Translations under genes and position numbers: made by a program
Shown here: one piece after another, positions 1 through 10,559 of the stretch
Layout: the number at the start of each line of letters is the position of its first letter
How positions within the stretch are numbered: the stretch's first letter is position 1
DNA from: Antilocapra americana
Taxonomy: Eukaryota > Chordata > Mammalia > Artiodactyla > Antilocapridae
Direction: 5' to 3'
Assembly (NCBI GenBank): GCA_007570785.1
Contig: ML664152.1
Location: 1,240,911 to 1,304,910, forward strand
Length of the DNA stretch: 64,000 bases
Notes under the pieces: model-generated
Told to the model about the DNA's origin: nothing
What the model saw: only the letters and a program-made list of their open reading frames with translations
Database searches by the model: none

Positions 1-511
1 AGAAAGCTGTGGTACATATACACAATGGAATATTACTCAGCATTAAAAAAAATTCATTTGAATCAGTTCTACTCAGATGGGACTAAACTGGAGCCCATTA
101 TCCAGAGTGAAGTAAGCCAGAAGCAAAAAACAACAATACAGTATATTAATGCATATATATGGAATTTAGAAAGACGGTAATGAGAACCCAACATGTGAGA
201 CAGCAAAAGGAACGCAGATGTATAGAACAGACTCGTGGACTCTGTGGATGAGGGTAAGGGTGGGATGATATGGGAGAATGGCATTGAAACATGTTAATTA
301 TCATATGTCTAATCAATTGCCAGCCCAGGATTGATGCTCGGGGCTGGTGCATCGAGATTTCCCGGGGGGAGGGAGGAGGGAGGGAGGAGGGAGGGGGGTT
401 CTGGAGGGGGAGCTTATGTAAACCCATGGTGATATCATGTCATTGTATGGCAAAACTAATAAAAAAAAAAAAAGTAAAAAAAATATAATAAAAAAAAAAC
501 AAAGAAAAAAA
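1..511 (+). mobile_element. Young L1 (L1_BT-type) 3' end
   Basis: The window opens inside the last codons of L1 ORF2; the frame reads LWYIYTMEYYSALK and stops at TAG 167-169. A 3' UTR follows, with a G/A-rich tract at 364-412, a poly(A) signal AATAAA at 458-463 and an A-rich tail to about 511. The same 3' end recurs at 42.2-42.6 kb and 56.63-56.89 kb. The element continues left of the window, so its length is unknown. Family assignment is from recognised ruminant L1 sequence, not from a search. Confidence 0.9.
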
Positions 512-720
512 GATTGGCTGCTGACCCACAAAAGGGGGGCTCTGCCTGTCTTTCAGGAGGCCGGCCCACTGTGCTGCAGCCTCCACATTATCTCTGCTCT
601 CTGTTCTTAATAAACTCACTCCCTTCTGCAATGCTCTTTTTCTGGAAATTCTTTCCCAACCTGTGCACAGATCAGACAGTGACTACAGACAGCACCTGCC
701 TTGACCCCAAATAGAGCGTG
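512..720 (+). mobile_element. LTR-like fragment (uncertain)
   Basis: Directly after the L1 tail comes a pyrimidine-rich stretch ending in a TTCTTAATAAACTCACTCCC-like block (AATAAA at 609-614) and a downstream TGCTCTTTTTCTGG. This layout resembles the R/U5 polyadenylation region of a class I endogenous retroviral LTR. No internal retroviral sequence, TSD or second LTR is seen. It could equally be a gene 3' end or an unrelated poly(A)-signal-like stretch. Confidence 0.3.
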
Positions 721-1059
721 TTTTCTAAAGATGAGGGCGTCTGGGTAGACAAAGTGCGGTTATGAGAACCAGAGCACTTCACAGCAATACGAGGTCTTTA
801 TCCAGCCTCGGGCCCTACAGCAGACGCACTGGGACCTCAGGTTCTCATACTTCACCTTCTTAAAACGAACAGAAGAGGGCATTCTAGAGCCATGAAATTA
901 GCAAAGCTATCTTCTTAAAAGTTCAAGAAAACAAATTTCATGTGCTGTCAAGCACCATACAAAGATTTTCTTTTAGACAAAAGAAACAAAATAACATTCC
1001 TACTGACAAGAAACACAAACCATAAAGCCCTGCTGACCAAAACAGAAAAACTATATCTA
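721..1059. other. No recognised feature
   Basis: About 340 bp of AT-rich DNA without an open frame, tandem repeat or repeat family I can name. Confidence 0.5.
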
Positions 1060-1434
1060 GTATCTTTAAGTTGATTAGGAGACATTAAGATAATGATGCA
1101 AGCAATGAAAAAAAACATAAACCGGAATTAGAAAAACTCAAAAATTAGGTCATAGAACTCAGGAAAGAATTGGGAATAAAAGGAAAAAATGTTTCAAAAA
1201 TCCAGATGAAATCGAAGACATGCAATTTAATAAATACAGCAGAGGAAAACAGAACAAAGAGAACATTTTTTTAAAAAGTCAAGAACAAAGTAGTGAGAGG
1301 AATTCAAGAATGATACACAGAGAAGGCAAGCCAAGAAGGCCAGACAGACTGGAACAGAGCAGAGGGACAAAGGCAGGGGACCAAGCACTTCTCCAAGCCA
1401 GGACTCCTGTTAAAGATGTACCTAAAACAAAACG
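1060..1434 (+). mobile_element. Decayed L1 ORF1-like remnant
   Basis: A-rich sequence around 1120-1200 (GAACTCAGGAAAGAATTGGG and flanks) resembles the start of the L1 ORF1 coiled-coil region. A 108-codon frame at 1220-1546 is charged and of low complexity; I do not regard it as a gene. The call rests on weak similarity, and A-rich single-copy DNA is the alternative. Confidence 0.35.
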
Positions 1435-1867
1435 CACCACTGGATTTGATCTGCTAACATGTTTTTTACGGCTTGCATACCTGTCTCAGAAGGCAGAGTT
1501 ATCTATTGATCGTTTTAGGATTTCTCACATGATTTCTGCATTATAGTATTGCTGATCTCATAAAATGGTTAGGGAAACTTCTGACTTTTTCCATTTTCTA
1601 AAAGTTTGTGCATCTAATAAGGATTGTGTTTCCTCTCGGGTATGTGAGGACATGCCATGGAGCAGGACGCCCAGTCGCACGTGAGTGCAGACCGAGCGCC
1701 ATTTCAGTCATTCCCGTAGTTACCCAGACTTTTTTACATCATATGTGGCAAATTTCTTGATTTACGTTTTTCTAGAAAATTATCCATCTCATGTAGATTT
1801 TCCAATTCTGTTGCATAAAGTTGTAAATATCTGAGGTTTTCTTTACCACTTTAACAGTTTTTTGAAG
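1435..1867 (-). mobile_element. Old L1 ORF2 remnant
   Basis: Blocks at 1440-1470, 1555-1640 and 1745-1860 read as L1 ORF2 on the minus strand. An example is the region around CTGGATTTGATCTGCTAAC, which corresponds to the RT domain. About 100 bp at 1640-1740 does not match and may be a small insertion or decay. Confidence 0.55.
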
Positions 1868-2105
1868 TTGTTTTTTTTTAATTTTTAATTTTTGTATTGG
1901 AGTATAACAATGTTGTGATAGTTTCAGGTGCACAACAAAGGGACTCATCCACACATAAACAGGTATCCAATATCCTCAAAACTCCCCTCCCATCCAGGCT
2001 GCCACATAACATTGAGCAGAGTTCCCTGTGCTATATGCAGAAGGACCTTTTGGTTTTCCATTTTAAATATAGCAGTGCGTACATGTTGACTGAAAGTTTT
2101 AAAAG
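1868..2105 (-). mobile_element. L1 3' UTR fragment
   Basis: The sequence beginning TTTTTGTATTGGAGTATAAC and passing through TTTCAGGTGCACAACAAAG and AGAGTTCCCTGTGCTATA is the familiar 3' end of artiodactyl/mammalian L1 in antisense. The T-rich left edge corresponds to its poly(A) tail. It lies between two antisense L1 ORF2 pieces, which suggests insertion into an older L1. Confidence 0.75.
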
Positions 2106-3110
2106 CCTCTACATCTTATTTCTACTCCCTGGTCATCCAAGTTTTAAAGTTTAGTCTTTTCCCCCCTGGACCAGAGTTGCTAAGTGTTTTATATTTCTTT
2201 ACCAGTGTTTATTACACTCACATTCTGCTGTCTTCACCTCTACCTTCAATTTCATTAATTTTTCCTACTTTGTCCTGAATTATCTTTTAATTCTCTAACA
2301 TTTAGAGTCATGGGATTGTTTTATTTAAATATCTCTGGTTTTCCAAAATTTTCTCCTAAGAATTGTTTTGACAGCATCCTTCATGTTTTGATGTTCAGTA
2401 TTATCTCATTTTCATTACTTTTTATAGTTTATGCTTTTGTTTAAAAGCATCCTCAAATCTCCAGGCTCCAAATAACAGAGTCTGGGCTGCTTTTGGTTGT
2501 CATTTTGTGGTTAATTTCCATTTTTCTTGCACTTAATGATTTCTGCTGTTGAAAAATATGATATTCTTTACAATAACTTACATGGTGAATGTATTTGTGA
2601 ATGGTCTTGGTGTGTCGAAAAACAGGAAGAAAGGAGGGAGGGAAGGAAGCAAGAGAGGGAGGGAGGAAAGAAGCAAAGTATGTTTTGTGTCTGGGGCAGA
2701 GTCTGCCAGGAATGTTATTCAGGTTCATCGTGACTATATGCACTTTTTGTCTTCCCAATTTTTCAATTAAAGTTTCCCATTATGGTACTAGATTTGTCCA
2801 TTTCCTATTCTTAGAGGCTCTTCCTTCATAAAATTTACATCTATGTAATTATGTACATAAAAGTTCATGAATATCATATCTTCTTAGAGGATTACAACTT
2901 ATCAAAATGATGTATCTTTGTCCCATTTAATACTTTTCATCTTTTTCTTGAAAATAATGTCACTTGGTCTGCTTTCCAGTGATTAGCATTTGCTTAGTAC
3001 CCTCCCAGTACATTTTCTGTTTCTGTGTCATTTTAAAGACAATCTGAGCTTTGCTTTTCAATAGAGAAATTTCACATATACTTGAACTAACACTTTGATC
3101 TCTAGTTTGC
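2106..3110 (-). mobile_element. Old L1 ORF2 remnant (antisense)
   Basis: Highly diverged antisense L1 ORF2/EN-region sequence: blocks at 2260-2560 and 2760-3060, the latter covering the stretch before the GTAGACAGCATATA-type region. It is broken by a purine microsatellite at 2617-2678. No usable reading frame survives. 3111-3313 holds nothing I recognise. Confidence 0.5.
2617..2678 (+). repeat. (GGAA)n-like purine microsatellite
   Basis: An imperfect run of GGAA, GGGA and GAGA units, about 60 bp and almost purely purine on the plus strand. The overlapping charged open frames are artefacts of the repeat. Confidence 0.85.
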
Positions 3111-3313
3111 TCCTTCTTCTCTACCTTTTGGTTGCTCCAGAGTTCTTCCTCTATAAGAGCTGAAGGTGCACAATCTGTGCCTATGCCTGGTGGCTCCTGG
3201 TAGACTGTTACTGTGTTCAAAGGCACATTCATACACTACAGGCTTGAGCAGTGTCTACATCTTCCCCAGAAGAACCGAAGTCTAAGAAACCTTCACTCTT
3301 CCCCTCATCATTA

Positions 3314-3632
3314 CAGGAAAGTGGAAAGTGAAAGTCACTTAGTTGTGTACGACTCTGCGACCCCATGTACTATACAGTCCATGGAATACTCCAGGTCAGA
3401 ATACTGGAGTGGGTAGCCGTTCCCTTCTTCAGGGGAATCTTCCAAACCCAGGGATGGAACCCAGGTCTTCCGCACTGCAGGCAAATTCTTTACCAGCTGA
3501 GCCACAAGGGAAGCCCAAGAATACTGGGGTGGGTAGCCTATCCCTTCTCCATAGATCTTCCCAACCCAGGAATCAAACCGAGATCTCCTGCATTGCAGGT
3601 AGATTCTTTACCAACAGAGCTATCACTATATA
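3314..3632 (-). mobile_element. Bov-A2-type dimeric SINE
   Basis: On the plus strand it starts AGTGAAAGTCACTTAG, runs through CAGAATACTGGAGTGGGTAG, closes the first unit at GAGCCACAAGGGAAGCCC (about 3500-3517) and then repeats a second Bov-A unit (AAGAATACTGGGGTGGGTAG) ending at the T-rich junction near 3632. Two Bov-A units in tandem are the Bov-A2 arrangement. Orientation is minus, because the tRNA-derived CTTCCCTTGTGGCTCAG box is on the bottom strand. Confidence 0.85.
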
Positions 3633-3654
3633 AATACATATATGTAAGATTTTT

Positions 3655-3800
3655 TTTTGGGCTTGTAGGATGGAGACAAAATGGTGGAGTAGAAAGACAT
3701 GAGTTCATGTCTTCTTAGAACACCAAATCACAAGTAACTGCTGAACAACCAGGGACAATAATCACTGGACGCTACCAGGATTTTTCAACTATCAATTTAA
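3655..3800 (+). mobile_element. L1 5'-end fragment
   Basis: The sequence around GATGGAGACAAAATGGTGGA, then CACCAAATCACAAGTAACTG and CTGAACAACCAGGGAC, resembles the start of an artiodactyl L1 5' UTR. Only about 145 bp is present, so this is a 5'-end scrap and not a retrotransposed 3' fragment. Confidence 0.5.
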
Positions 3801-6424
3801 TTTGCAAACCAACAGGCATCAGTGATTATTCAGAGTAGCTGCAGACTGCCCGGGACTCCTTCCTGCTATTGTCAGTGGGACCACACGCCACCCTCTCTGT
3901 GGACCGCTGTCTCACTCGTTTTGTCAGTCTTGAGGGTGAGGCTAGAAACCTCCGAGTCCTTGACTGTGTGACAGCGCCCATCCTTGGCCTTTCAACCTGG
4001 ATTATGGCCGTGTCTCAAATTCTAGGTTTGGAATTTTTTCTCCCCAAGTACTTTGAAGATATTGATCTAATTAACTCTAAAATACTCAAGTGGTATAGAG
4101 AATTTTATGTCAATTGATAGCGAGAACTTTGCTCCTCTTGCTGACCATTTAGGGGTTTCTCTTCAGTCCTATCCTAAAATTCCATCCCATTGCCTCCCAG
4201 TCCTAGTTTCTCCACCCACCCATCTCACTCATATCCCTGGCATGCTCTGTGCCCTGATAGGCCTCTTCTGAGACACGTTTGTCACCCTCTGTCAATCTCC
4301 CCCACTCTCTCCTTTTCAGAATCCTCCTGACAGCCATGTGAGCTTCTCAAACTCCCATGGGCTCGCCCTCTTCTCTCATACTCTCCTCCTCTCAGTCCTT
4401 GAGCTCTGCATCTGGGACAGCTCTGGGTGTTTTAGGCCTGCATTCTGGAATCATCCTTGGTTCACTTGTCCAGTCACTAATTCCTTCTTCATTTCTGTCT
4501 GTCCTGCAATTTGAACCATCAAGATTTTTTCATTTTCATAACTTTTCTTTCCAAAATCTTTGCCTGTCTCTTTTGAAGGAGGTGTTTCTTTTATGAATAC
4601 TCCTCTCCTCTGCCATTAGGTCTTCCCTGGGACATGTTCTTTGATTGCATTTGGCACTTCTCTCCCCTGCTCTGTGGTTCTCAAAGGTGTGACAGTTCTC
4701 AGCTCTGCCCACAGTCTGCTTTGAGAGACTTGACTCGCCTGCATGGATATTGGTTCTGCGAGTGTCCAAATTCGAATAGTTACCTGCAGTAGGCTCTCCA
4801 CACATCTCCTGTGACATTTTCATTCACAAATATTACTTGCTTCTGTCTCTTGGTAATTAACCTGAAGTCTGAGCTTCTGACTCAGTGGCCCCTGTTTCCT
4901 GGGACAGTGTGGACTCTGTGGTCTTAAACTCTCTATGTTTGGAGGATTCTGGTAGGGGGACAGTAGGTGAGTGTTCTGACCATCCTGTTCCAATCTGTGA
5001 GAGATGGATTTGTGCTCTGATTTTTTTGTCTTTTTACTCTATTTAGGGGTTGTTTCATAGCCTGTTGATTTAAAAAAAAGTCCAGAAATACGCTTCTTAA
5101 GTTCTGGTTGATAAGTTAATGTCAACGGCCACGGCCTGGGGCCCATGTACGGCCTCCATCTGCTTCTAGCCTGGTCTTGGGAAGGCCTCACAGAGGCACA
5201 GGTCAAGTGGGCCTGGGGACGACCTGCCTGAGGTCCCAGTGCAGAGTAGGGAGGAGAGCCGGACTCACATGCAAGGGGCTGAACAGAGAGGGGCCCTGCC
5301 CCAAAGTGACCACCCAGCCCGAGGGCAGGCTCTGGAGCAGACAGACAGCCGGAAACGGCCACAGCCCCACTTCAGTAGCAGAAGCTAACCACGCAGCCAG
5401 TCTGTATTTATGTAAGTCTTACCCTGCAATTTCCCCGTTGTCTGTAATTACCCCATGTCACCATGTAACACTTGCCCTAGTTAAATGGTAGGCAGTTACC
5501 ATAGAAACCAAGTGCTGTTCTCTAACTGGAAAAGGCGGTTGTATTTCTTAAATATTTCTAAGTTATATTCTACTTTCATAGAGATCAGTTTACAACCGCC
5601 ACCAACTTGAAGAGAAAGCCAACCATGGTCACTGCCCACCTTTGCCGTCCCAGCCCAGCCCTTCAGGAAGGCCCCTTCCCGGTCTGCCTGTGGAGCAGCC
5701 ACATCGGCTCTGTGCCGGCAATCGGCTCCTCTGTCGTCACTTGCTTCCTCCTCCCGCCTGGCGACAGCCACAGCCCAGAGCCCCACAGTGCCAGGCCTCT
5801 CCCCAGGTTGCCGCTTCATCTCACACCACAGATGGCACGGAGCCTAGGGCCCCCCCCACCCTGCCGTTCCCTGGCCCAGAAAGGCCCCCGGAACATCCCT
5901 GCACCATGCCCATAGGCCGAAAGAAGTTCGACCATAAGCTGGTCCACATGAGGGCATCCTGTCCTGTGTGTCACCAGTGGGTGAGCACTGGCAGTTCATG
6001 AGGACCACATGCATCTCATAGGGTTTCCCCATCTTCTCAGCTCCTGGGTACCCCTCAGCTTCCTGGGACAGACGTGCTGCCCCACATCTCCACGGCTGCT
6101 TTGTGACTGCGTGGCCCCTCAGCCCACCTGCCGCCCTCACAGAACCAGTCCTGTTTTCGCTCATTGACAACACTCCCCTGGGCTCCCCCTCACACCCCCT
6201 CTCCCAGCTGCAGCCAGTCATCAAAGCCCCTGTTCTCCTGCCCAGCTCTTCCCCTCTCTTCTCCTCCAAGTGTGCCCACTTTCCACCCTGTGTCTCCAGA
6301 CCACCTGGGTGAAGCCCAGTTCTCCTTCCCCACCCACAGAAAGGATGGAGTCTGCTCAGCTCTAAAGGTTTACCTGGGACCCCACCCCGAGTGGAAGCTG
6401 CTATCTGGCCCCACTGCCTCGCCC
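3801..6424. other. Single-copy-looking DNA, GC-rich toward the right
   Basis: I see no repeat family or convincing exon here. 3.8-5.0 kb is pyrimidine-rich; 5.1-6.4 kb is GC-rich. The longest frame, 212 codons on the minus strand (5844-6482), is rich in Gly, Arg and Ala. It runs opposite other open frames, has no recognised domain, and looks like a product of high GC content. Confidence 0.5.
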
Positions 6425-6560
6425 TCCCACTGCTCCGGCCACCCTGGCCTCCAGCTGCTCTCCAGTCTCCTACATCCTTCACACTGGCTACTCCCTCACC
6501 TTTACTTAAATTTCACCTCAATGAGGCAACCCTGACACTCCTGTGACCCCTGACAGCCCC
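6425..6560 (+). mobile_element. Ancient L2 LINE fragment
   Basis: The blocks TGCTCCGGCCACCCTGGCCT, ACTGGCTACTCCCTCACCT and TTAAATTTCACCTCAATGAG-GCAACCCTGAC follow the order of the L2 3' region (the GCTCCAGCCACACTGGCC / CACTGGCTGTTCCCTC / CACCTTCTCAGTGAGGCCTTCCC track). The match is diverged and gapped, as expected for L2. Confidence 0.6.
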
Positions 6561-6607
6561 TGCTGGGGAGCGCGAGCACTTGCTTGTCCTCCCTTTCCCT
6601 GCACACG

Positions 6608-6689
6608 GAGAGCGTCACCTCCGGACTGCTTGGGCTGCATCTACCTCTGAGAGCGTCACCTCCGGACTGCTTGGGCTGCATCTACCTCT
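6608..6689 (+). repeat. Perfect 41-bp tandem duplication
   Basis: The unit beginning GAGAGCGTCACCTCCGGACT spans 6608-6648 and is repeated without a mismatch at 6649-6689. Forty-one is not a multiple of three. The perfect identity, including CpG sites, indicates a recent event or an assembly error. Confidence 0.95.
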
Positions 6690-7934
6690 GACGTTGTCTC
6701 TGGGGACAGAGCCCATCAGTGTGTCTGCTGATGGATGTGACCCCTCTCAGAGCCAGACCGGGTGCAGACAGCAGATCTGAGCTGTCTGCCCAGCGACTCT
6801 GCAGACTGCAGCAAAGCAGCCCTACCCTCCCAGCCTCATCTAAAATTGTTCCTGAAATCAGTTATGATTCTGAAGCATCTCATCTCCTTCACTCTGTTCC
6901 TAGGCCAGTGACAGAGTGGTCATTCTGTCTGGCTCAGGAGGAGCAGCAGCACGCAGCCTGACAGCATTGCTGCAGGAACCAACGTTCCTTCTCAGTTCTC
7001 TACAAACCACCCTGTTGAAGGAAACGAACACATAAAAAGCACATCTGAGAGGCTGTGAGCACCGGCAGGTGGGAGACTACCCCCAGCAGGGGCCTCTCCA
7101 CGTGCCTGGTGGCCAAGCCAGGTTCCTGGGAGTCACAGTACAACTGAGAGTTAAGCACCTGGAGAGAAGTGGTCAAGCAAAGGGTCAACCAGAAGTGAGG
7201 ACCAGGCCTGGCGTTGGGATGGGAGGGGAAGGTCAGATCTGGGTTGAGGTGGGTCAACTGACAGGCACTGAGGTTGGGCGCAGGCAGGGCACAGGTGGCA
7301 GAGCAGGCCGGGGTGGGGGCGGGGGGCACAGGCGTCACTGGCTGGAACGGGGGGCCGGGCGAGCAGGTCACCAGCGGGGGGAGATGAGAGTACCTGCGAG
7401 TGGCTCCTCCTCCCGGCCTGGGGACGCCTGTCCTGCCAGCCCGCCTGCTTCCCCGTGGGCAGGGACACTGTCCATCTACCAAAAGGCAAGGGAGAAATGT
7501 CACGTCACTCGATGAGCTCGGCATGCCCAAGGTCCCACTCAGCCCCGTTTTTTCCTGGCCATCCTCACATGGGGAGGCTCATAACACCTTTGTACATGAA
7601 ATTTGTTTTGCATCCGTTAGCAATTGTTATAACAGAAATACATTTAAAAGCTGGTAACACACTTGAAGACTCAGAGGTGTGCAGGTGCTCTGGGCCCAGC
7701 CAAGTGCTGCATTCTCTTAATGGAGTGAGATGTGGAGGAGGAGGCCCTGCCCTGCACAAGGTTACTCTCCCGAGGTGCCTCAGTGGATGCCAGTAGCAGG
7801 GAACACTTCCAAAATGCTCTAAAACTGCAAGGTCTAGTCATTATTCTAATCCTATCTAATGAAGAGTGCTCCAGAAATACAGGCTGGGTTATGAAAATGC
7901 AACAAATCTTTACAAGGAAGAGACACTAACAATT
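6690..7934. other. Single-copy-looking GC-rich DNA
   Basis: No repeat family or exon recognised. There are G-run clusters at 7310-7381. Overlapping frames on both strands (for example 7069-7515 plus and 7000-7530 minus) are consistent with GC-driven open frames and show no conserved motif. Confidence 0.5.
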
Positions 7935-8075
7935 TCTAAGCACTTGTTACTCCCTAGTGCTCTCACACCTGTTGCTCACACACTCTGGCGGGGTGAGGAA
8001 GCAGTCATCATCAACACTTCACAGAGGAGCCTCGGGCTCAGAGGAGAGCAGTCGTTAAGGTTGCAGGGCTGGCGA
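7935..8075 (-). mobile_element. Ancient MIR SINE fragment
   Basis: Reads as MIR in antisense: CTAAGCACTTGTTACTCC at the left, then ATCATCAACACTTCACAGAG and GGAGCCTCGGGCTCAGAGG, ending in GTTAAGGTTGCAGGGCTGG. The order matches the MIR 3' end to core (the TTTACAGATGAGGAAACTGAGG track on this strand). It is diverged. Confidence 0.55.
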
Positions 8076-9560
8076 TGCCCACTGGAAGATTCTCGGTGAC
8101 CTAGCCGGGGACCCTCCAAGGGTGCTGGCCACTCTGGGACGCATGCACGCTCCCGGTGGGGGAGGGGGTGCTCCCTCAGAGAGCACAGGCTAGGGTGGGC
8201 CCCCACCGCCCTTCAAGTGACTGTGTTCTGTGTCCTGTCTCCGTAGGGACAACAGTGATGTCAGAATACTCTCCACTCTCCACGTTCCCCAGTGATGGCT
8301 GACTTACTTCATGGCTCAGGTTTCAATTATTAAATAATATTAACACATCATGAATTTGACATGACCCTGGCAATGCACATAGATTCTATTATTAATGTAA
8401 CTTTTAATATGTTTCTTGGTCTTGGGTGGTTTTCATAACTCTTCAAAACTATAGATACTTAAATATAAAGAGTAAACATTTAAACAATGACTCTCTGGTA
8501 GCATCTCTGAGCTCACAGTCACTGTTAACACCACCCGATGGATCCGTCCATCACAGTCCATGCACACGGAAGGAGCATGTTTTCATTATGCACCTGGCGT
8601 GTGATTCTTTACCATCAATGCACCTTAGAACTTTTTGACTCAACACATTCAGAGTTAACTTGGCATGAGATGTGAAATACTGTACACTTTTAATTTCAGA
8701 GAAATTAACCAAAATCATCTCCATATGGGTCTCTGCAAATTACATCCCCATCAAATTCCTGAGTGCTGTTTCTCCAGCCACCGCTGATGCAATTCATTCT
8801 CAAACACTCTGAACTTTGACAAACTGAAGGATGAAAACTGTTACCACAGTTTAATTGTTGACACGTGAAAGCTGTAAACAACTTGAATGAGGCTGAGCTC
8901 TTCCTCATGTTTACCAAGTATCTGTACCGTGTGTAGGTCCTCATCTACTAAGCAGGACAGGCGATTACTCATAAGGATGAGTCAGGAGTGACCACAATTA
9001 CAACCTCCCACTGCTCAGTGTGAGTCCTCATCGAGCTATTTTTGGCTCTTTTGCTGGTAACTCTGGATGATGCTCTTAAATCCCTGTGCCCTGATTAGTT
9101 GGCCTGGAGATCATGAAACGCATGACTGGCGCCCCTGATCCCTCTGCACACCCCGCCCCCACCTCCCTCGTCACTGCTGTGGACACTGCTGCTTCCACCT
9201 AGTGAACAAGGTCTGCAACACCAGATCCCCAACCTCGACAAGCCCCCATTCCTGGAACCCTGCGTGCCTGGGTCCCTGCCAGCCTATCTGTGGCCCTTCT
9301 CCCTGACTCCACTGTGCTGTCTAGAGTCTGGCTCCATTTTCAAGGAGCCCTGCCAGTGAGGTTGCATAAGCATCACTTCTCCCCAGGACCTCACATGTCT
9401 GAAAATGGATTATTGAGAAAATTTTTTCTTCCCTAAAGATTTTGTATACTTTCTCTGGTGAAAATTGCTGTGGAAACATCCAGGGCCAACCTGATTGCTC
9501 TCCCTTATACATGATATAAACATAAATAACAAAATGGGTAGGAACTGAGAAAAGTACTTC
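8076..9560. other. No recognised feature
   Basis: Mixed-composition DNA without a family I can name and without long open frames. Confidence 0.5.
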
Positions 9561-9662
9561 ATAAAGGAAGAGGTCTAAATGGCCATAAGCACATGAAAAC
9601 GTGCTCAGTCTCATAGTGGTCAAAGCTGTGCAAACTAAAACCAGAAATAGATGTAAATACAT
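9561..9662 (+). mobile_element. L1 ORF2 fragment
   Basis: AAATGGCCATAAGCACATG, GTGCTCAGTCTCATAGTGGT and GCAAACTAAAACCAGAAAT correspond to the late ORF2 segment of L1 (normally AATGGCCAAAAAGCACATG ... CAAATCAAAACCACAATGAG). A Bov-tA follows at once. Possible continuation after the SINE near 9890-9945 is weak. Confidence 0.6.
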
Positions 9663-9870
9663 GACCCTCCCTAGTGGCTCAGCTGGTAAAGAACCTGCCT
9701 GCAATTCAGGAGACCTGGGTTTGATCCCTGGGTTGGGAAGATTCCCCGAGAGAAGGGAAAGGCAACCCATTTCAGTATTCTGGCCTGGAAGAGTCCATGG
9801 ACTATATAGTCCATGGGGCATAGGGTCGCAGAGTCAGACACAACTGAGTGACTTTCACTTCCACTTCACA
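9663..9870 (+). mobile_element. Bov-tA SINE
   Basis: The tRNA-derived head (CCTCCCTAGTGGCTCAGCTG; B-box-like GGGTTTGATCCCTGGG at about 9717-9732) is followed by the Bov-A body (TTTCAGTATTCTGGCCTGGA) and the tail GACACAACTGAGTGACTTTC. It appears to interrupt an L1 ORF2 fragment. No clear TSD was found. Confidence 0.92.
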
Positions 9871-10559
9871 CGCCCAGTACACTGCCTTAATACAATAGTC
9901 TGGCCATACCCTGTCAGGTGCTGGAAAGGGCAAGGTGCAGTGGGAACTTCTAAACACCAGTCACTTAGTCTATTTTCTTCTGAAAAATCCCTCTACTATA
10001 CAGGAAAACAACATGTATCCACTAATTATAATAGAAAAATTATGATGCATTATTCAATCCCAACCAAAGATAACCAAGCCATTTTTACAGGTAGAAAAGT
10101 ATTTAAATTAACAGTGAAACAAACTTATAAAAGTAATAAGCAGATGAGAAGTAACTCAGCAGAGTGTGCACTTGCAAGAATGGGATGTAAGCAAGGCTGA
10201 TGGTCTGAGCTGGGGAGACGGGGCTTCCCAGGGAACCCTGTTGCAGAACAGCCCCTGGGGGTACCCTTTGGGAGGCATATCCTCATTTCTGCACTATTTT
10301 CTTCACCGACTCATAAACCTTTCTGAGGTTCACAATTGTTGTGCACTCTGCATGTATTTACAAGTAGAGCTCCAGCACAGCCAAGCACATGAGGATCTAA
10401 GGATGGGTCTCAGCCTGGGGAAAGCCCAGGCACATGGAACCAGACCCAGAACCGTGAGCTGGGGGGGTCTGTCTACATCCTCTCACAGGATGGACACACA
10501 CAGGGTGCTGGTACTCATCGAGACACGTGTACGAAGACATTCCTGCCATGTCTTCCGGT
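9871..10559. other. Possible L1 remnant, otherwise unassigned
   Basis: 9890-9945 has a weak match to late L1 ORF2 (CAGGTGCTGGAAAGGGCAAG). The rest, including an A-rich stretch at 9990-10150, is unassigned. Confidence 0.35.

Noticed and set aside
2527..2831. Charged overlapping frames in three phases
   Set aside because: They derive from the GGAA microsatellite at 2617-2678.
5844..6482. 212-codon open frame on the minus strand, among the longest outside repeats
   Set aside because: High GC suppresses stops; the composition is Gly/Arg/Ala-rich, other frames are open on the opposite strand, an L2 relic lies at its start, and no domain or splice structure is visible.
9663..9735. A/B-box-like tRNA head, as in all Bov-tA copies
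   Set aside because: These are the tRNA-derived 5' parts of SINEs; none folds as a clear tRNA gene with an intact acceptor stem.
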